Assembly (NCBI GenBank): GCA_026390815.1
Contig: JAPLFH010000041.1
Location: forward strand, 62,001 to 126,000
Direction: 5' to 3'
DNA: 64,000 bases
Source: Ignavibacteriales bacterium
Lineage (GTDB): Bacteria; Bacteroidota; Ignavibacteria; Ignavibacteriales; SURF-24
The position numbers were made by a program, and so were the translations under genes. Positions 9,066-17,665 of this stretch are shown here, one piece after another. Within the stretch, counting starts at the first letter, position 1, and each line of letters opens with the position of its first letter. The notes under the pieces are model-generated. The model did not search any database. It had not been told where the DNA came from and saw only the letters and a list, made by a program, of their open reading frames with translations.

Positions 9066-9951
9066 ATATTCCTTTTATTATTAGTTGAATAAATTTCTAT
9101 TGTTAAAATCAAAACTTAGGATTCTATCTTCTAAACGATTTTATTTTTTAGTTAAAAGAATATCCTCCCTCTAAAACTATACTACGAAAGAAATAAAATC
9201 AACATTTAAATTGTAGTGATAGTAAAAATTTTATATTTGAATGACTTTAAGAAAATCCCAAAAATCATCAAAATATTTCATTTCCATTCCTTGATGGAAA
9301 TTTTTAGAAAATAACTCACATTAATTTCCAAAGTCTTCTGAATACTTGTGATTAACCACCGCTCCGAATTATATATTTTTGACTTGTCTTACTTACAGAT
9401 GAACCTTCATTGCTTTGCTGTGACAAACTCATAAAAATTTCGCTTGTGGCATTATAGTGATGTTTAATCATTTCACCATATTTCATCAAATTCAACTGCT
9501 ATTTGAATTTTTCAGTTCCTGTATTCTACCTTTAACTCAATATTGCAATAATTGGTTCCACCTGCGGTAGTTTCTTGCTATCAATCAATCTACACTTGCA
9601 ATTCTTTTATAAATTATCATTCATGTTCTTACTTAATCCTCAGCTAATAGGAAATAATCTAAACATTGTTGTTTCTTGCCCTTCTCGAATTATCAGAAAT
9701 TTTATACCAATTAACGAGTGCAGGTTCGATAATTAAATCCCAGAAAACATTATTGCCATCAGGCAAACAATATTTTAGCTGCTAACAATCAATAAATTAT
9801 GGTATGAATTTATTGGGTCATAATTCTATTAAATTTTCTTCAAATAGAAATAAAACGCTCCCAAACTATTCTAAAGGCAAAAGAGATAATTTTGTTTTAA
9901 TATTCAAATAATTATATTACAAACAAAAATTGATCTACGTGGAGTAATTAC
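9066..9951. other. 886-base gap, no intact gene
   Basis: All frames are broken by stops. One minus-strand stretch (about 9239-9370) reads VVNHKYSEDFGN, a stop, CELFSKNFHQGMEMKYFDDF, then WDFLKVIQI and a stop. This looks like the tail of a degraded protein that I cannot assign. Nothing else supports a gene or RNA. The last 100 bases before 9952 should carry the promoter of the solute-binding-protein operon, but no clear core motif stands out. Confidence 0.5.
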
Positions 9952-11673
9952 TTGAGAATTTTAATTGAATATAGAGTTATTGCCGCTAAATTAAATTTAC
10001 AGAATTATTCACCGATTCACTCCCCAACCAACTTTCCTTACATCACTTTTCTCTTAGCATTATTTTTTTCATTAGTTATGATGGCTTGCAAGAGCAACCA
10101 AAATGAAACTAAAACACTTTTACATTCAGGTGGTACATTTAAGCTATTGTTAAGCGATCCGGTAGAAAGATTGGACCCAATTAACATAATGTATGATTCC
10201 GATTGGCATATCTCTGCATTGATTTATGAAGGATTGGTGACATATGGAGAAAAATCAGGTGATATAAAACCGTTGATCGCAGAATCGTGGCAGATATTAA
10301 ATGAAGGTAAAAGATATATATTTAAAATCCGAAGTGGCATCAAATTTCACAACGATCCATGTTTTATAAATGGAAAAGGAAGAGAATTAAAAATTGAAGA
10401 TATCATTAAAAATTTTGAGAGGATAGCAGACCCAAAATCTGATAACATTAGCTGGGCACTTTTCCGGGGAAAAATCGAAGGCATCAATGATTTCCATTTA
10501 GCTAAAACCAAAACCATAAGTGGAATAAAAATTATTGATGGGGAAAATCTTGAAATAAATTTGACAAAACCTTACGTATCATTTTTATTATGCCTCGCGT
10601 CCCCTTCTGCATTTATAGTACCACCAGAAGCAATTGAATATTATGGAAGCGACTTTGAAAAACATCCGGTTGGAACTGGACCTTTCCGGTTAGCATTATG
10701 GAAACCGCTTGAAGAAATGCTCTTGGTAAAAAATGAAATTTACTGGGATAAATCAAAAGATGGTCAGCAACTTCCTTTACTTGATGAAATATACGTAAGG
10801 TTTTTAGCTAATTCATCAATTGCTCTATCTGATTTTCTTAAGGAAGAAAACTTTTTATACTTAGTGAATGAGAATGTTTTTCAAAAACTAAAATCAGAAA
10901 AATATTTTTTTGACAAGTACAATTATGAAAAAATAGATTATGGTTTTAGTCTTCGTTTTTTTGGTTTCTCTCTGGATAAAGGCTCACCACTGGTAAAGGA
11001 TGTTAACTTTAGAAGAGCATTAGCTGTAAATATTAAATTAGAATCGATAACTATTGATTCGCTAAATAATTTTGTAATAGCCAGAAGCCTGGTTCCTCCA
11101 AAAATGTTTGGTGATTCAACTCTTACTTTTGGAAAACACAACTTCAAGTCTTTGGAAGATAGCTCAATTTTTATAGATCAAATTAAAAAATATAAAATAG
11201 ATATTTTGAGTACAATTTATTCAAAAGAAATTAAATGCCTTGAAAATTCACTTGCTGAATTAGGAGTAAAATATTCAACCAACATTCAAACTTTGAAATA
11301 TTACGAACAGATTGAAAAAGATCGACCTGATATTTTTCGTGTAGGCATGCTTCCATCTTACCCGGACCCGGAAGAGTACTACAATTTATTTCACTCAAAA
11401 AACATCAACAGTGTTAACTTAACGCATTATAATAATCCTGAATATGATAGAGTACTTGAAAAGGCAATGTTCGAACAAAACAAAACAGTAAGGCTGAAAT
11501 ATTTTTTACAATTAGAAGAAATTCTTAAAGAAGATGTTCCTGCTATTTATATATCACACGAAGGACCAAGATATTATCTTTATCCAAAATTTGTTCGCGG
11601 ATTAAAAATCCAGTATATGATCCCAAATTACAAATGTGTGTGGCTGGAAAGAAAGGATGCCAAAACAAACTAA
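9952..11673 (+). CDS. OppA/DppA-like solute-binding lipoprotein (SBP family 5)
   Basis: 573 residues from TTG 9952, chosen because GTGGAG lies seven bases upstream and no ATG precedes the signal peptide. The hydrophobic segment ITFLLALFFSLVMMAC ends in a lipobox with Cys46, so it should be lipid-anchored; the 29-residue stretch before the helix is unusually long. The mature protein has the family 5 layout: GGTFKLLLSDPVERLDPI, YEGLVTYGEKSGDIKPLIAESW, FHNDPCF, HPVGTGPFRL and a late SYPDPEEYYNLFHSKN. Such proteins bind peptides or other small solutes outside the inner membrane. No ABC permease or ATPase gene is near. Instead its end overlaps a sensor kinase by 17 bases, so I infer it is a sensing subunit. 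The ligand is unknown. Confidence 0.88.
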   Translation: MRILIEYRVIAAKLNLQNYSPIHSPTNFPYITFLLALFFSLVMMACKSNQNETKTLLHSGGTFKLLLSDPVERLDPINIMYDSDWHISALIYEGLVTYGEKSGDIKPLIAESWQILNEGKRYIFKIRSGIKFHNDPCFINGKGRELKIEDIIKNFERIADPKSDNISWALFRGKIEGINDFHLAKTKTISGIKIIDGENLEINLTKPYVSFLLCLASPSAFIVPPEAIEYYGSDFEKHPVGTGPFRLALWKPLEEMLLVKNEIYWDKSKDGQQLPLLDEIYVRFLANSSIALSDFLKEENFLYLVNENVFQKLKSEKYFFDKYNYEKIDYGFSLRFFGFSLDKGSPLVKDVNFRRALAVNIKLESITIDSLNNFVIARSLVPPKMFGDSTLTFGKHNFKSLEDSSIFIDQIKKYKIDILSTIYSKEIKCLENSLAELGVKYSTNIQTLKYYEQIEKDRPDIFRVGMLPSYPDPEEYYNLFHSKNINSVNLTHYNNPEYDRVLEKAMFEQNKTVRLKYFLQLEEILKEDVPAIYISHEGPRYYLYPKFVRGLKIQYMIPNYKCVWLERKDAKTN

Positions 11674-13495
11674 ATTAAAGCACAAAATAATTCTTCTTTT
11701 TACAGTTTTTACTTTTACTATTCTTAGTATTGTAATAATTTATTTTTATTTCACAAATAAAAAATACATTCAAGAACAATCCCAATTTGAAATCAAGTCA
11801 TATTCGAACCAATGTTTTGATGCTATTCAAAAAGAAATTGAATATTCACAATTTGAATTAAACGATTTAACATCACAATTAGAATTTATTGTTAGCGAAT
11901 CCGGAGGGTTATATAATGATGAAGTTACCAATGTTTTCCAAAAGTTTATTGATTCTTTTCCCTTCAAATATTCTAAGGTTATAGTCTTCAACCAAAATCG
12001 TAAGGAATGTATAATTGGGATTCCTACAAGGGTTTTCAGCGGAGAAATTTTAGCGGACATCTCTCAGGCAGATAGTTCTTTTCAAAGAAAAGAATTGCTA
12101 AACCTGAAGGAAATAATGGAGAACAATAAAAGCAAGAATATGGTGTTTAATATTGATAATAAAGAATTGAATTTTTTATTAAAAGATTCACATAAAAACA
12201 ATTTTGTTCTTCTGGCAAAATCCAATATTGATAATTTTATAGAACAAGCTTTAAGTAAAATTAACTTTCCCAACTCAATTTCTGTATTTCTTGCTTCGTA
12301 TGATGGAGTAGTACTTTTTGCTACTGATAAAAAACTACAGAACCAGCAGGTAAATAATATTATCCCGAATGGGCAATATTCCATAAATAAGTTTACCGCC
12401 AATAATGAAAACTATTTCATTGATAATAACAATAGCACTATTAATTGGAAGAATTTTAAGGCGTTGAACTTATTCCTTCAAATCCAAAATGATTACAGCA
12501 ATGAGATTAACAATCTGAATACTATTTTATTGCGGGTGGTTGGATTCACCATATTTTTTATAGCTATTGTATTAATAGTAATAAGCTATCTTAGCAACCG
12601 TTTATCAAATTCATTAAACAGAGTAACAAATGTAGCCAACCTTGTTGCTGCAGGCGACTTTTCACACAAAATAGAAATTGTAAGAAATGATGAAATAGGA
12701 ATTCTAATTAATTCTTTTAATGAGATGGTAAATAAACTGAAAATAAGCTATTCAGAATTAAATGAACTTAACATTGAACTGGAAAATAAAATTAACGAAC
12801 TCATTCAGACAAAAGCCGAACTATCCCAAAAACAAAGATTGGCGTTGGTTGGTGAAACTATTTCGAAAATCTCACACGAAATTCAAAATAAAATTAGCGG
12901 GATAAACATTTGGGTCCAGAATCTGGAATTCCAATTAAAGAATGACGAGACTTCAATAATTTATTTGAATGAAATAAAAGAAGCCTTAAAATCTTTTCAG
13001 GAAAAACTTGTTAACTTTAAAAAATTCTATAGACAGCCGCAACTTAATAAACAGAAGATTGATTTAAATCCATTTGTAGATAATATTTTAGATGGATATT
13101 CGCTGGAAATTTCTTCTAAAGAATTAACCATAAAGAAATGTTTTTGCGAAATGATTCCTTTTATATGCGGAGATAAAGAACAACTTGAAGAAGTATTTAT
13201 CAATCTACTATTAAATGCCTTGTACTTTTCTCCGCAAAAAGGAATTATAGAAATACAAACATTTAAAAATGAAAAGAACATAAGCGTTTCTATTTCCGAT
13301 AATGGACCTGGAATTAAACAGGACGACCTTGATAAAATCCTTCAACCTTTTTATACAACAAAATTAAGTGGAAGCGGACTTGGACTTACCATTGCCAATA
13401 ATATAATTACCGCACATAACGGCGCTCTTAAATTTTTCAACAAAGAAAATGGTGGCGCTTGTTTTGAAATAATTCTTCCTTTTACTGATGAGTAA
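11657..13495 (+). CDS. membrane sensor histidine kinase
   Basis: 612 residues from ATG 11657 (AAAGG just before). A GTG seven codons upstream is possible but less attractive. The order is: helix about 9-31, periplasmic sensor of about 245 residues (probably a Cache-like fold; inferred from size only), second helix near 290-312, HAMP (ANLVAAGDFSHKIEIVRNDEIGIL), a short coiled coil, a HisKA domain with the phosphorylatable His in KISHEIQNKISGI, and an ATPase domain with N-box EEVFINLLLNALYFSP, DNGPGI and SGSGLGLTIANNI. Its start overlaps the upstream solute-binding lipoprotein gene by 17 bases, which suggests translational coupling. The NtrC-type regulator 57 bases downstream is the obvious phosphate acceptor. 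Confidence 0.93.
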   Translation: MPKQTKLKHKIILLFTVFTFTILSIVIIYFYFTNKKYIQEQSQFEIKSYSNQCFDAIQKEIEYSQFELNDLTSQLEFIVSESGGLYNDEVTNVFQKFIDSFPFKYSKVIVFNQNRKECIIGIPTRVFSGEILADISQADSSFQRKELLNLKEIMENNKSKNMVFNIDNKELNFLLKDSHKNNFVLLAKSNIDNFIEQALSKINFPNSISVFLASYDGVVLFATDKKLQNQQVNNIIPNGQYSINKFTANNENYFIDNNNSTINWKNFKALNLFLQIQNDYSNEINNLNTILLRVVGFTIFFIAIVLIVISYLSNRLSNSLNRVTNVANLVAAGDFSHKIEIVRNDEIGILINSFNEMVNKLKISYSELNELNIELENKINELIQTKAELSQKQRLALVGETISKISHEIQNKISGINIWVQNLEFQLKNDETSIIYLNEIKEALKSFQEKLVNFKKFYRQPQLNKQKIDLNPFVDNILDGYSLEISSKELTIKKCFCEMIPFICGDKEQLEEVFINLLLNALYFSPQKGIIEIQTFKNEKNISVSISDNGPGIKQDDLDKILQPFYTTKLSGSGLGLTIANNIITAHNGALKFFNKENGGACFEIILPFTDE

Positions 13496-13552
13496 TTAAA
13501 TATTATGATGATGTATAAAGCAAAATTGTCTTTAGTTATAAGAGGTAGTTAA

Positions 13553-14950
13553 ATGAAAATTCTATTAGTTGATGATGACCGATCAATAAGAAAAGGTATA
13601 GAAACATTTTTAATTTCAGAAAACCATGTTGTTTCTTGTTATGAAAATGGAAAAGACGCTCTTGAAAAATGTAAACAGGAAAAGTTTGATTTAATTGTTT
13701 CAGACATGATGATGCCTGAAATGACTGGTCTCGATTTTCTTATTAACTTAAAGAATGAATCTGACGAAACACCTTTTATTTTAATAACTGCATATGCATC
13801 AATTGAGGATGCTGTAACAGCAATGAAGATTGGGGCTGAGGATTATCTTACCAAACCATTAAACCTGCTTGAGTTAAAACTGAAGATTGATAAAATTAAA
13901 AGTAAAAGAATTCTGGTTGAAGAAAATATAGAATTAAAAGAAAAGCTGAAAAAGATGGAATTCCCGGATTTAATTGGAAACAGCAAAACTATGATTGATG
14001 TGAAAAATAAAATAATAAAAATTGCGGCTGATCCGGATGTGTCTGTTATGATTTATGGTGAAAGCGGAACCGGGAAAGAAATAGTTGCAAGAAATATTCA
14101 TTATAAAAGCAAAAGAGTTGATAAACCATTTATGGCAATAAATTGTGCTGCTCTTTCAGATGAAATTTTGGAAAGTGAATTATTTGGACACGTTAAAGGT
14201 TCTTTTACAAATGCAATAAAAGATAAGATCGGACTTTTTCAAGCTGCTGATAAGGGAACACTGTTTCTTGATGAGGTTAGTCAAATGAGTCCACGACTAC
14301 AGGCAAAGCTACTACGAGTTTTGCAGGAAAGGAATTTTCAACAAGTTGGAAGCACTCAAACGATAAGCGTTGATGTGAGAATAATCGGCGCTTCAAACAA
14401 GGATTTGAAAAAATTGATTGAAGAAGAAAAATTCAGAGAGGACCTATATTACAGATTAAATGTAATTGAAATCTGCCTTCCGACTTTAAGTGAACGAAGC
14501 GATGATATACCTTTGTTAATCAATCATTTTCTACAGAAAGAAAATATTCGTATGCAAAAGCAAATTTTCTTTTCACCAGAATCTGTAGAATTATTACAAA
14601 AGTATTCCTGGAAAGGAAATGTGAGGGAATTGGAAAATTTTATCAGGATGATGTTTGTTACAACCGAAAAGCAAACGATTGAACCAACTGATTTACCGGA
14701 ATCCATTTTTTCTGAAGTGCTAATCTCCTCTTTGAAATGGAAAAATCTTTGGCGGCAAAATAATTTTCAAACTGCATTAAATAGCGCCATTGAAAATTTT
14801 GAAAGAGAGTTCCTGACTTATCACATAAAAAATAATTGTGGAAATATCTCCAAGACTGCTGAAGCAATTGGATTATCAAGAGTATCTTTGCATAAAAAAA
14901 TAAGCCAGTACAAACTTATATCTGATGAGAAAAATGGAGCTAACTTCTAA
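13553..14950 (+). CDS. NtrC-family sigma-54 response regulator
   Basis: 465 residues. A receiver domain (LLVDDD, phosphoacceptor D51 in IVSDMMMPEMTG, K101 in TKPL) is followed by an AAA+ domain with Walker A GESGTGKE (169-176), Walker B GTLFLDE (235-241) and ESELFGH. A C-terminal Fis-type helix-turn-helix (NISKTAEAIGLSRVSLHKKI) completes it. Such proteins open sigma-54 holoenzyme complexes after phosphorylation. The sigma-54-contacting loop reads GSFTNA (216-221) instead of GAFTGA; Phe and Thr are kept but the second Gly is Asn. It follows the kinase gene by 57 bases, and a candidate sigma-54 promoter lies about 215 bases downstream. Confidence 0.94.
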   Translation: MKILLVDDDRSIRKGIETFLISENHVVSCYENGKDALEKCKQEKFDLIVSDMMMPEMTGLDFLINLKNESDETPFILITAYASIEDAVTAMKIGAEDYLTKPLNLLELKLKIDKIKSKRILVEENIELKEKLKKMEFPDLIGNSKTMIDVKNKIIKIAADPDVSVMIYGESGTGKEIVARNIHYKSKRVDKPFMAINCAALSDEILESELFGHVKGSFTNAIKDKIGLFQAADKGTLFLDEVSQMSPRLQAKLLRVLQERNFQQVGSTQTISVDVRIIGASNKDLKKLIEEEKFREDLYYRLNVIEICLPTLSERSDDIPLLINHFLQKENIRMQKQIFFSPESVELLQKYSWKGNVRELENFIRMMFVTTEKQTIEPTDLPESIFSEVLISSLKWKNLWRQNNFQTALNSAIENFEREFLTYHIKNNCGNISKTAEAIGLSRVSLHKKISQYKLISDEKNGANF

Positions 14951-15119
14951 TTCAAAACAATTTTTAAAATATCACTGCTGTAAACTAATTCCCATTTTGT
15001 AAATATTAGTTTACACTAATTCGTTTATTCATTTTACTCCCAAATTAAGTCAATCAATCTTTCCAATAAACTTGTCGTAAACTTCAATTAACAATCAGGA
15101 TATTTTCCATACAGAATTT

Positions 15120-15181
15120 CCTGCCAAATCAATTCAAATAACAAAAAAATTTGCCTTATGGATTTTGGCAGGACGATTGTA
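15120..15181 (+). promoter_or_regulatory. candidate sigma-54 promoter with flanking inverted repeat
   Basis: TGGCAGG-ACGA-TTGTA at 15166-15181 matches the -24/-12 pattern TGGCACG-N4-TTGCA at the GG element with the right 10-base spacing; the -12 element has GT for GC. It lies 27 bases before the gene at 15209 and just after an NtrC-type regulator gene. CCTGCCAAA (15120-15128) and TTTGGCAGG (15164-15172) form a 9-base inverted repeat whose right arm overlaps the -24 element. That could be a binding site or an incidental hairpin. The rest of 14951-15165 shows nothing else clear. Confidence 0.5.
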
Positions 15182-15208
15182 TGATAATATTAAATTCATT
15201 TAATAATT

Positions 15209-15616
15209 ATGACAACAAATTATTTCAACTCTTCCATAACAAAAGATAAACTTGATTCCCTTTTGATAATTGAAAAGGATGAAATTCAGCGAAAAGGATT
15301 AATTGTTGCAATGATGGATTCATTTACTGAAATCCGATTAACCAATAATCCGCACGAGGCGATAGCGATTGCAAAGAAACGCAAATTTTCTGTGATAATT
15401 TCCGAAGCTGGATTTGATGTGATAAGCGGAAGTGAACTTATAAAAAACTTGTACGCCTGTAATCCGGATTCACTTATAATTGTTATATCCTCATACTTAA
15501 ATGAAGAAATAAAAACTGAACTTCAAAATGCTGGTGCGCAGTTAGTATTTGACAAACCTATTGACATTCAAACTTTACTCAAAGAAATATTCATCTTCAA
15601 GAATAAAATCAAATAG
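15209..15616 (+). CDS. stand-alone degenerate receiver (CheY-like) domain
   Basis: 135 residues with the whole receiver fold visible: LLIIEKDEIQRKG (acidic E22, D24), VIISEAGFDVISGSELI, LIIVISSYLNEEI and LVFDKPIDIQTLL with the conserved Lys at 116. The phosphoacceptor position holds Glu (E66) instead of Asp, and the usual MP turn is replaced by FD. It therefore probably cannot be phosphorylated in the standard way and may mimic the phosphorylated state; that is inference. It has no output domain. It is the first gene after the sigma-54-like promoter and sits nine bases before the lipoprotein gene, so the two are surely cotranscribed. Confidence 0.82.
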   Translation: MTTNYFNSSITKDKLDSLLIIEKDEIQRKGLIVAMMDSFTEIRLTNNPHEAIAIAKKRKFSVIISEAGFDVISGSELIKNLYACNPDSLIIVISSYLNEEIKTELQNAGAQLVFDKPIDIQTLLKEIFIFKNKIK

Positions 15617-15624
15617 GAGAAAAA

Positions 15625-16269
15625 ATGAAAAGATCAAAACTATTTTTTTTACTGATTATTTTATTACCTCTTACAATTTTTATAACATTAGAAACAGGTT
15701 GCAAAAAAGATGAAAGCAATCCTGCTAATTCAACTAACAACGGTAATAATCAAACTGATGCTAATCAGGTAAGAGGTGAGAATTGGCTGCTTGGAACCTG
15801 GGAAGGTATTACGCCGGGTGATGCAACTCCACCACTTAACAATAAAAAAGTAAGGATTATTTTTACTGCCGTTAAATTATCAAGTGAAAATAATCCGCAG
15901 AGAACGCAAACAAACAGAATTTATGCTTACACTGGAACGATTACCTGGGATGCCGATGGAAATGGACAGTGGACTATGGCAATTAATGCTAATGATTTTC
16001 CAGCTGAAACCGGCGGAGGTACAGTTATTTGGGAATGCACCACCTTTAAACCTTCAAATCAATTTACAGAACATATTTCTCTTGGGGCACACGATACTGC
16101 AAACACAGCCATAAGACATGGTGTTAGTTTAAACTGGGGTCCAATGATTTCGACTACATCGGCAAGCTATACTTATCTGGATTTTTATGGAGACATTGAA
16201 GTGGACAGTGGTTCGAATGAACGAATAGAATTTTCACCTGACAAAATGCTGCGACTAACTAAAAAGTGA
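15625..16269 (+). CDS. putative lipoprotein of unknown function
   Basis: 214 residues with a strong ribosome site (AGGAG seven bases upstream). A basic start and hydrophobic segment end in LETGC, a plausible lipobox with Cys26, followed by KKDESNPANSTNNGNNQ, an Asn-rich tether. The mature part has NWLLGTWEGITPGD, which recalls small lipocalin-like or META-type beta-barrel lipoproteins. There is also a lone ISLGAHDTANTAIRHG segment. I do not recognise the family. It lies between the degenerate receiver and the repeat-rich T9SS protein, all forward and closely spaced, so it probably shares their regulation. Confidence 0.7.
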   Translation: MKRSKLFFLLIILLPLTIFITLETGCKKDESNPANSTNNGNNQTDANQVRGENWLLGTWEGITPGDATPPLNNKKVRIIFTAVKLSSENNPQRTQTNRIYAYTGTITWDADGNGQWTMAINANDFPAETGGGTVIWECTTFKPSNQFTEHISLGAHDTANTAIRHGVSLNWGPMISTTSASYTYLDFYGDIEVDSGSNERIEFSPDKMLRLTKK

Positions 16270-16310
16270 AATTAAATAAAACCAATTAAAATTATTAAGG
16301 AGAATTGAAA

Positions 16311-17558
16311 ATGAAAAAGTTTTCTGTGATAATAGCTGTTTTAATAATAACTATTTTCCTGCCGGCTCAACAAAAATTTTCTTCAGATTACTTAAAGCAT
16401 AAGTTGAATCTGAAACATCAGGAAAATATATTGAGAGAAAACTATAATCCATTTGAAATTAAATTAGATTCCTGGATTCCAACAGATCTGCTATCTCAAA
16501 TGTGGGATAACAATGATTGGCAGAATATGGCTTATACACAATTCTTTTATGATGCAAATGGAAAATTAACCAGCGATTTGAGTCAAAGTTGGGCAGATGG
16601 TGCATGGGTTAATAACTCTCGGACCACCTATACTTACGAGGGTAATCTACAATCAATTATGGAATCTGATAATTGGGAGAATGAAACATGGGTTCCTGCC
16701 TACAAAACTCAATGGACCTACAATGAAAACAGGAGAGTAACAAACATTTATAACCAGACATGGGTAAATAGTGAATGGGTAACTAATAGTCAGGATACTT
16801 ATACTTACGACGGTGACAATTGTACTCAATTATTGATGGAAAATTGGGTAAATGGTGCTTGGGAAACTTCTCATAAAACGACTTATGAATATGATGCTGA
16901 GGGAAATAATACTGTTTCCATTTCTGAGACTTGGATATTTGGTTTTACAATCACGGGAAAAGAGATTAACACCTTCGATCAGGGTTTACGAATTACATCT
17001 CTTCGTCAAAATCTGGCTGGGACAGATTGGATGGATGCTGGTCGAACAACTTATTCATACAACACAAACAGGCAGCAAACACAATTTGTAGGTGAACAGT
17101 GGACAGGCTCTGAATGGGTAAATACAATGAATGGTCTATTTACTTATGATGCAAATGGGAATAATACGGAATCATTAACACAGAACTGGGAGAATGGTGC
17201 CTGGGTAAACTTTATGAAATTGACATATAATTATCAGCCGTCAACTGATGTAGAGAATAAAGAAATATCAATTAAAGATTTTAGACTATTAAACAATTAT
17301 CCAAATCCGTTTAATCCTTCAACCAAAATTGGATTTCTAATTCCTGCCAGTCCGGCAGGTGGGTCGGAATTCGGATTTGTTTCATTAAAAGTATTCGATG
17401 TTCTTGGAAATGAAATAACCACATTGGTAAATGAAGTAAAACCATCGGGAAAATATCAGGTGGAATTTAACGCTGCAGATTTGCCAAGCGGTATCTATTT
17501 CTATAAACTTCAAGCTGGTAATTTTGTTGAAACTAAAAAAATGTTGATGCTTAAATGA
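16311..17558 (+). CDS. T9SS-secreted Trp/Tyr-repeat protein
   Basis: 415 residues from ATG 16311 (AAGGAG upstream; a TTG two codons earlier is less likely). A signal peptide ends near PAQQ. Residues about 55-310 are about eight imperfect repeats of 28-31 residues of the form W..GAWVN..RTTYTYD.NGN.T.....Q, a strand-turn pattern like YD/RHS-type or similar solvent-exposed beta repeats. The C-terminus is a type A T9SS sorting domain (NYPNPFNPSTKIGF ... LKVFDVLGNEI ... SGIYFYKLQAGNFVETKKM), so the protein should cross the outer membrane and be anchored or released. The sorting domain carries a short palindromic insertion at 17339-17371. It closes the run begun at the sigma-54-like promoter. Function unknown; adhesion is a guess. 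Confidence 0.85.
   Translation: MKKFSVIIAVLIITIFLPAQQKFSSDYLKHKLNLKHQENILRENYNPFEIKLDSWIPTDLLSQMWDNNDWQNMAYTQFFYDANGKLTSDLSQSWADGAWVNNSRTTYTYEGNLQSIMESDNWENETWVPAYKTQWTYNENRRVTNIYNQTWVNSEWVTNSQDTYTYDGDNCTQLLMENWVNGAWETSHKTTYEYDAEGNNTVSISETWIFGFTITGKEINTFDQGLRITSLRQNLAGTDWMDAGRTTYSYNTNRQQTQFVGEQWTGSEWVNTMNGLFTYDANGNNTESLTQNWENGAWVNFMKLTYNYQPSTDVENKEISIKDFRLLNNYPNPFNPSTKIGFLIPASPAGGSEFGFVSLKVFDVLGNEITTLVNEVKPSGKYQVEFNAADLPSGIYFYKLQAGNFVETKKMLMLK
17339..17371 (+). repeat. palindromic insertion inside a T9SS sorting domain
   Basis: AATTCC ... GGAATT encloses CCTGCC-AGTCC-GGCAGG. It is GC-richer than the gene around it and adds about 12 in-frame residues (PASPAGGSEFGF) between two beta strands where sorting domains normally have four to six residues. 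This looks like a small palindromic element tolerated in frame. Confidence 0.55.
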
Positions 17559-17653
17559 CATGGTCATTTAAACTGAAATCCCGATTCTGATCGGGGTTAC
17601 TCCACAAAAAAAAATTTCATATGTCCTTCAGGGTTCGGGGGGAACCTTGAAGG
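17551..17653. terminator. three stacked hairpins between convergent genes
   Basis: TTAAATGAC-ATG-GTCATTTAA (17551-17571, overlapping the stop codon) comes first. CCCGAT-TCTG-ATCGGG (17580-17595) is next. CCTTCAGGGTTC with GAACCTTGAAGG (17625-17653, one wobble) is last. The T9SS gene comes in from the left and the phosphatase gene from the right. T-runs are weak, so this is a likely bidirectional terminator or 3' protection element rather than a classical one. Confidence 0.6.
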
Positions 17654-17665
17654 TACTTTTAATAG

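Noticed and set aside
9066-9951. A real gene in the gap before the solute-binding protein
   Set aside because: Every frame has frequent stops; the one protein-like stretch is interrupted and unassignable.
9952-11673. Transport role (oligopeptide import) for the OppA-like lipoprotein
   Set aside because: No permease or ATPase gene is near and the gene overlaps a sensor kinase; transport with remote permeases is still possible but not supported here.
17580-17653. CRISPR or other spaced repeat array
   Set aside because: Only three unrelated hairpins, with no regular repeat-spacer pattern; no array was seen anywhere in the window.
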